This document shows, piece by piece, positions 60,352 to 64,000 of a stretch of 64,000 nucleotides of DNA. How positions within the stretch are numbered: the stretch's first letter is position 1; the number at the start of each line of letters is the position of its first letter. The notes beneath the pieces are model-generated. The model searched no databases. It worked only from the letters and a program-made list of their open reading frames with translations, and was not told the DNA's origin. The translations under genes were made by a program, and so were the position numbers. The DNA lies in contig NZ_CP033460.1 of NCBI RefSeq assembly GCF_003718735.1, forward strand, positions 2,108,001-2,172,000, given 5' to 3'. The stretch is from Staphylococcus debuckii (GTDB lineage: Bacteria > Bacillota > Bacilli > Staphylococcales > Staphylococcaceae).

Positions 60352-60870
60352 ATGCTTAAAAATCAATATCCCATCGGTTCATATACTTTTCCAGAAGTTT
60401 TTACTGCGCACGACTTAGCAAGATGGATTAAAGATATAGAGAAACTGCCTGAAAAATTAACGACACTAACAAGCAACCTGTCTCAAGCTGAAAGACAAGC
60501 AACCTACAGAGAAAATAGTTGGGACGTCCAAACCTTGATACATCATATTGCAGATGCGCATATGCATGCCTATATACGTACCAAGCTGATATTGACAGAA
60601 CATTGTCCGAACGTCTGCACCTTTGAAGAAAAGGAATGGGTAAAACTTTCCGATCAAGATGTTCCTTTAGAATACTCGCTAGCCCTAATTAATGGTCTCC
60701 ATAAACGGTGGGCCACATTATTAAAGAGTTTGTCAGAAACAGCATTTCATCGAAAAATGCACCATCCAGATGACGGAATGGTAACTTTAGCGGCATTGAT
60801 TTCTAAGATGGCTTGGCATGGAAATCATCATTTAGAACATATTCGGATTGCGTTGAATAAAGGGAAATAA
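60352..60870 (+). CDS. YfiT/DinB-family bacillithiol-type transferase-like protein
   Basis: A 172-residue four-helix bundle protein of the DinB/YfiT superfamily. Candidate metal-site histidines are H65-H66 in LIHHIADAHMHA and the cluster WHGNHHLEHI (about 155-164). Bacillus YfiT carries nickel or zinc on three such His, and the family includes thiol S-transferases that use bacillithiol. The ENSWDVQTLIHH segment is the typical family opening. The ATG follows AAAGGAG. The gene stands alone and is divergent from ppdK. The substrate is unknown. Confidence 0.8.
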   Translation: MLKNQYPIGSYTFPEVFTAHDLARWIKDIEKLPEKLTTLTSNLSQAERQATYRENSWDVQTLIHHIADAHMHAYIRTKLILTEHCPNVCTFEEKEWVKLSDQDVPLEYSLALINGLHKRWATLLKSLSETAFHRKMHHPDDGMVTLAALISKMAWHGNHHLEHIRIALNKGK

Positions 60871-61034
60871 ACGTGAAGGTAATGGCAGCGTTTTAAATAT
60901 GGCAAAATACTGTCAATCAAGCAGATAACTTATCGTACTTTCAATTAATAAGTTGACGTACATCTATTTATAATTCTATACTTTAAGTGAAAAGATAGAA
61001 TGTTAAATAATATACATCGAAGAAGGAGCAACCT

Positions 61035-61514
61035 ATGAGTCATTTATTTTCTAAAGAAAGTGTATTCGTCTCGAATGCCACTAGCAAAGAAGAAGTTTTT
61101 ACAGAAGTGTCAGAAGCATTGATTAAATCAGGAGATGTAAAAGATAACTTTTTAGAACACGTATTAGAACGTGAAAAAAATTATCCAACAGCAATCAGCT
61201 TAGCTAACATCAGCAAAGACTATCCTAATGTGGCCATTCCACATACAGAACCTGAATTTGTTAATAATACTAAGATTGTACCTGTTAAATTAACTAACCC
61301 AATCGTATTCCAAAATATGAGTTCACCTCATAAAGATATTACTGTTGATTTCTTATTCGTTATTTTAAACGCAGATAAAGCAAGCCAAGTTCATCTTCTA
61401 TCTGATCTTGTTGCATTTTTCGAAACTCAAGATAAAGATGCATTTGCTGATTTCTTTAAATTAACTGATGCTGACGCTATTTATGAATACTTGAATAAAA
61501 ACTTTAAAGCTTAA
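61035..61514 (+). CDS. Stand-alone PTS EIIA (galactitol/fructose type)
   Basis: A 159-residue EIIA of the mannitol/fructose superfamily, closest in feel to GatA-type domains. The phospho-acceptor is H70 in VAIPHTE. VKLTNPIVFQNM and VDFLFVILNADKASQVHLLSDLV (in pieces) are typical of this fold. There is no IIB or IIC gene next to it, so it must serve a permease encoded elsewhere or act as a regulator. The ATG has GAAGGAG upstream. It is followed by a terminator and then a convergent exporter gene. Confidence 0.85.
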   Translation: MSHLFSKESVFVSNATSKEEVFTEVSEALIKSGDVKDNFLEHVLEREKNYPTAISLANISKDYPNVAIPHTEPEFVNNTKIVPVKLTNPIVFQNMSSPHKDITVDFLFVILNADKASQVHLLSDLVAFFETQDKDAFADFFKLTDADAIYEYLNKNFKA

Positions 61515-61520
61515 AAGGTA

Positions 61521-61568
61521 AAAAACCATCTTGGAAGCTCAAACGGCTCCAGGATGGTTTTCTATTTT
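61521..61568. terminator. Terminator after EIIA gene
   Basis: AAAACCATC..TGG.AGC pairs with GCT.CCA.GATGGTTTT, followed by TCTATTTTAT. The A-rich left side may allow function in both directions. Confidence 0.75.
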
Positions 61569-61617
61569 ATTTAATTTTCATCTGTTTCTTAGTTAATTGA
61601 AAGATTCATCAGCGATT

Positions 61618-63012
61618 TTAAGCTCGTCTTTTTAACTTTAATAACGGTAGTAATAGGATAATGAGTAAGATTGCTGATAGCGCAAATCCTCCTTGATATC
61701 CGCTTAATTCTTGAGCTGTTGAAAGCATGTTATAACTCATGAAGTATGCTGTTATTGCGGCTATCAATGCTGTGCCGAAACTGGATCCTAAATTTTCTAT
61801 CATATTGATTGCAACACCTGCTGGAGGCAAATCTTTGTCTGCCAAACCAATATAAGCTGAACTTGTAAAACCAAGCATAATACCTCCGACACTGCATCCT
61901 CGTGCGAAGAGCATAAGATAGAGCCACCATAAACTTGTATGATCCGTAATGAAAATAAATGGAATCGTGCTCATGATTGAAATGAGAATCGAAACAAAGC
62001 TTACAATCTCTGCACCTTTACTATCAATTAACTTACCAATTATTGGTCTTGTTACTAACATTCCCACGCCTTGAGGAATGAGCGCTAAAGAAGCTTGAAC
62101 CATATTCATATGATAAATATTGATAAACAATAGCGGCAAGATAATCATCGGTCCCATTATCGCCGCGTTCGCTAATAATAGACCTGCTCCAGATAATGAG
62201 AAGAATTTATATTTAAATAGTGACAATGGCAGAATTGTTTCGCTGTTTCTTTTTTTATCATAAAGCATGTATAAAATTAAACTTACAATGCCTATGACAA
62301 TGAAAATAGTAGCCGATGAATTAAACTGGCTATTGTTGTGACTTAACTGATTGATGCCGTACATAAATGTACCAGAAAATACAATCAGTAAAATCATACC
62401 TACTACATCTAATTTCTTCTCTTTATCAAACGGTGTGAAATTAGGAATGTACTTATTCATTAAGGGTACTGCGATGATAACAACAAAGATATTAATAAAA
62501 AATATCCAACGCCAAGATAGAAACTGTGTCAGAAAGCCGCCAAGTACCGGACCGAATATTGGTCCAAATATCATAGGAGTACTTACGATAGCCATGACAC
62601 GCCCTATTTTATCTTGTCCTGCTACTTTTACTAAAAGTGACATCATTAGTGTTGTGATAACCCCAGCACTGAATCCTTGAATCAAGCGTAAAATGACGAA
62701 TAGATATACATTAGTACTTAATCCTATGATTAAAGAAATGGCACCAAATATGACAGTAGCATTGATAAAAACTGCTTTACTATTAAATCGATTCATTAAC
62801 CATCCAGATACTGGAACTGCTATGGCCAATGCCAACATATAACCTGTAATGGCCCACTGAATAATATTAAGTGAGGAATGAAAATCTTTGATTAAGTGAT
62901 TGATTGCGATATTTATCATCGTAGAGTCTAGCATCGGAGCAATCGCGCCTAATGCAATCGCCCATGCACCTGCTAGTATATCTCTTGGTAATTTATTTGT
63001 AGAATGTGCTAT
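61618..63012 (-). CDS. DHA2-family MFS drug exporter, apparent AUA start
   Basis: Proton-driven exporter with about 14 helices; 464 residues from the proposed start. TM1 is ALGAIAPMLDSTMINIAINHL (split around PMLDS), the loop 2-3 has GWLMNRFNSKAVF, motif C is IFGPIFGPVLGGFL, and the end is KLKRRA. The reading frame is open back to 63087 (TTG), but the promoter (-35 at 63079-63084, -10 at 63056-63061) places the transcript start near 63049, so that TTG is not transcribed. AAAGGAG at 63020-63026 sits seven bases before an AUA at 63012, and no ATG, GTG or TTG is suitably placed. Either AUA is used or an ATG has mutated. Regulated by the upstream MarR protein by inference. Confidence 0.75.
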   Translation of the reverse strand: MAHSTNKLPRDILAGAWAIALGAIAPMLDSTMINIAINHLIKDFHSSLNIIQWAITGYMLALAIAVPVSGWLMNRFNSKAVFINATVIFGAISLIIGLSTNVYLFVILRLIQGFSAGVITTLMMSLLVKVAGQDKIGRVMAIVSTPMIFGPIFGPVLGGFLTQFLSWRWIFFINIFVVIIAVPLMNKYIPNFTPFDKEKKLDVVGMILLIVFSGTFMYGINQLSHNNSQFNSSATIFIVIGIVSLILYMLYDKKRNSETILPLSLFKYKFFSLSGAGLLLANAAIMGPMIILPLLFINIYHMNMVQASLALIPQGVGMLVTRPIIGKLIDSKGAEIVSFVSILISIMSTIPFIFITDHTSLWWLYLMLFARGCSVGGIMLGFTSSAYIGLADKDLPPAGVAINMIENLGSSFGTALIAAITAYFMSYNMLSTAQELSGYQGGFALSAILLIILLLPLLKLKRRA

Positions 63013-63031
63013 ATTAAAGCTCCTTTCGAAT

Positions 63032-63088
63032 ATTGTTTCCTGTTCAACAAAATAAACTTTATCACGATATTGTTTCCTCGTCAACAAT
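63032..63088 (-). promoter_or_regulatory. Exporter promoter with two MarR-type operators
   Basis: Minus-strand TTGACG (63079-63084) and TAAAGT (63056-63061), 17-bp spacer. Two related plus-strand elements, ATTGTTTCCTCGTCAACAAT (63069-63088) and ATTGTTTCCTGTTCAACAAA (63032-63051), cover the -35 and the transcription start; they are 37 bp apart. Their dyad symmetry and position match MarR-family operators. Confidence 0.7.
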
Positions 63089-63096
63089 AATTAATG

Positions 63097-63128
63097 ATAA
63101 AAAAAGACATCCCCTTTCTAGGAATGTC
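63097..63128 (-). terminator. marR terminator
   Basis: GACATCCCC..GG.ATGTC hairpin (63106-63128) with minus-strand TTTTTTTATC. Separates the regulator from the exporter, which then relies on its own promoter. Confidence 0.8.
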
Positions 63129-63132
63129 ACCT

Positions 63133-63600
63133 TTAATTAATCGCACGATTTTGTTTATTAATTTCTTGATCCAGATGATTGCGATATTGATTTATAAAAT
63201 TCATCATTGCTTGATACTGTGCCTCGTCCATCTCTTCGAAGACCTTTTCATCACGTTTCTGAAATTTAGCATGTAACTGTTCGTGAGTATCGTATATTGC
63301 TTTACCAGAATCAGTTAGTTTAAAGTAAATTTCCTTTTTATTATCTTCTTTTTGATAACTTTCTATCAATTCTTTTTTTATCAATCTTCTTGTCAGTTTA
63401 CTAATAGCACCTCTAGTCATATAGAGCGTTTCAGCTAGCCTTCTGACATTAGGATTTGTATTTTCTTCAATGGCTTCAATACAATGCACCTCAGTAGAAG
63501 TTAAACCTTTAAGTGCTTCTTCCATTTCAAACTTATTTAAATAAGAAATCTTATTAAATAAATCTCTGAAGTTGTACATGAGTTCTTCTTCTTTATTCAT
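63133..63600 (-). CDS. MarR-family transcriptional regulator
   Basis: A 155-residue winged-helix repressor. The DNA-binding part spans about 30-105, with the recognition region VRRLAETLYMTRGAISKLTRRLIKKELIES (in pieces) and a wing of YQKEDNKKEIYFKLTD. Helices at both ends form the dimer interface. It precedes a DHA2 drug exporter on the same strand, and paired palindromes over the exporter promoter are its likely targets; a small lipophilic compound is the likely inducer, by family. The ATG has AAGGAG 10 bases upstream; a TATAAT at 63639-63644 is the probable -10. No operator copy was seen at its own promoter. Confidence 0.83.
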   Translation of the reverse strand: MNKEEELMYNFRDLFNKISYLNKFEMEEALKGLTSTEVHCIEAIEENTNPNVRRLAETLYMTRGAISKLTRRLIKKELIESYQKEDNKKEIYFKLTDSGKAIYDTHEQLHAKFQKRDEKVFEEMDEAQYQAMMNFINQYRNHLDQEINKQNRAIN

Positions 63601-63646
63601 AAGTTATAACTCCTTAACGTAAGCTTTCCTTTTATCTTATTATAAC

Positions 63647-63680
63647 GTAAAAAAACTCCCAGAGCATATGCTCTGAGAGT
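63647..63680 (-). terminator. Strong hairpin terminator of an upstream transcript
   Basis: ACTC.CAGAGCATATGCTCTG.GAGT (63655-63680) followed on the minus strand by seven T. It ends something transcribed leftward from within 63681-64000 or beyond; no gene is visible there. Confidence 0.75.
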
Positions 63681-63685
63681 AGATA

Positions 63686-64000
63686 TCGAAACCAACAATT
63701 AACGTTTTGAGAAATATCAAGATGAAATTCATATATACTCAATCAAGCTTAATCCATCTGTATCAATACTTCACCAATTTATAACTGGATAAAGGTTGAT
63801 GAAAATTGATTGAGATTGATAGCACTTGAACCAATTTGAACCATGAGATGCTAGTTGAATACTATCTCATCAGACTTTTATTAAAACTTGTTTTGTAAAA
63901 AATCATTTAACTTAAACATTATATAAACCTTTATAGATATTATAATTTTTACATTTGCACTACATTCGTTATTATTTCATTTACAAGCTTATTTATTTCA
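63686..64000. other. Structured non-coding end region
   Basis: No credible gene on either strand. On the plus strand there are repeated TTGAT-like words (63791-63822), a direct repeat TTGAACCAAT/TTTGAACCAT, and a hairpin ATGAGAT/ATCTCAT (about 63843-63870) followed by CAGACTTTTATT. The minus strand has two TATAAT-like words near 63925-63945 and a 12-codon frame MFKLNDFLQNKF. An RNA gene on the minus strand ending at 63647 is possible. Confidence 0.3.

Overview
The window is a stretch of Staphylococcus chromosome. The evidence is gene content and order: a mannitol operon in the order mtlA-mtlR-mtlF-mtlD, cdaA-cdaR-glmM, glmS with its ribozyme, the sdrM-sepA transporter genes, the htsABC and sfaABCD staphyloferrin A loci, and asp23-amaP-opuD2. 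Base composition is AT-rich and ribosome binding sites are strong and purine-rich. I cannot fix the species. A linked ppdK and ppdK-regulator pair, and a duplicated CurA-type reductase, suggest a coagulase-negative species rather than S. aureus, but that is inference.

Layout. 1-5.9 kb: edge of an EVE-domain gene, manA, then the lactate utilisation operon lutABC (minus strand) with a GntR/FCD regulator. 6-11 kb: an SDR-like protein, the zinc sensor/exporter pair czrA-czrB, a phosphoesterase, a six-TM membrane protein and a HAD phosphatase. 11-23 kb: amino sugar and cell wall precursor genes (glmS, glmM), c-di-AMP synthesis (cdaA-cdaR), the mannitol PTS operon and an MgtC-like protein. 23-28.6 kb: a complete minus-strand rRNA operon (16S-23S-5S, then tRNA Asn, Glu, Val, Tyr, Gln, Lys) with three stacked promoters. 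29-36 kb: mrp, a multidrug export cluster (DHA2 permease, sepA, sdrM), hemolysin-III-like protein, a UDP-sugar pyrophosphorylase-like enzyme and a YdjM-like protein. 36.5-49 kb: a SunI/YnzG-like small protein, an IsdG-type heme oxygenase, a YjiH-like protein, then iron uptake: htsABC and sfaABC/sfaD under two Fur boxes. 49-57 kb: asp23 stress operon with a sigma-B-type promoter, opuD2, three MDR-family reductases and a frameshifted alpha/beta hydrolase. 56.7-64 kb: PPDK regulator and PPDK, a YfiT/DinB protein, a lone PTS EIIA, and a MarR-regulated drug exporter.

How it works together. Several control circuits can be read directly: CcpA-type cre sites at manA, mtlA, the sunI-like gene and ppdK; CcpN-type boxes at ppdK, consistent with a gluconeogenic role for PPDK; Fur boxes placed over the promoters of htsA and of divergent sfaA/sfaD; the glmS ribozyme; a CzrA operator; a GntR-type operator on the lut promoter; and paired MarR-type operators on the last drug exporter. 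Nearly every transcription unit ends in a clear hairpin terminator, and six of these share a related stem and loop.

Most of the window is core genome and I see no phage, IS element, CRISPR array or defence island. I found no clearly new multi-gene system. The most unusual items are an exporter gene whose only well-placed start codon is AUA, a hydrolase apparently broken by loss of one copy of a 7-bp repeat, two intergenic tandem repeat arrays (41 bp and 43 bp), a candidate small RNA after manA, and the layered CcpN/cre control of ppdK.
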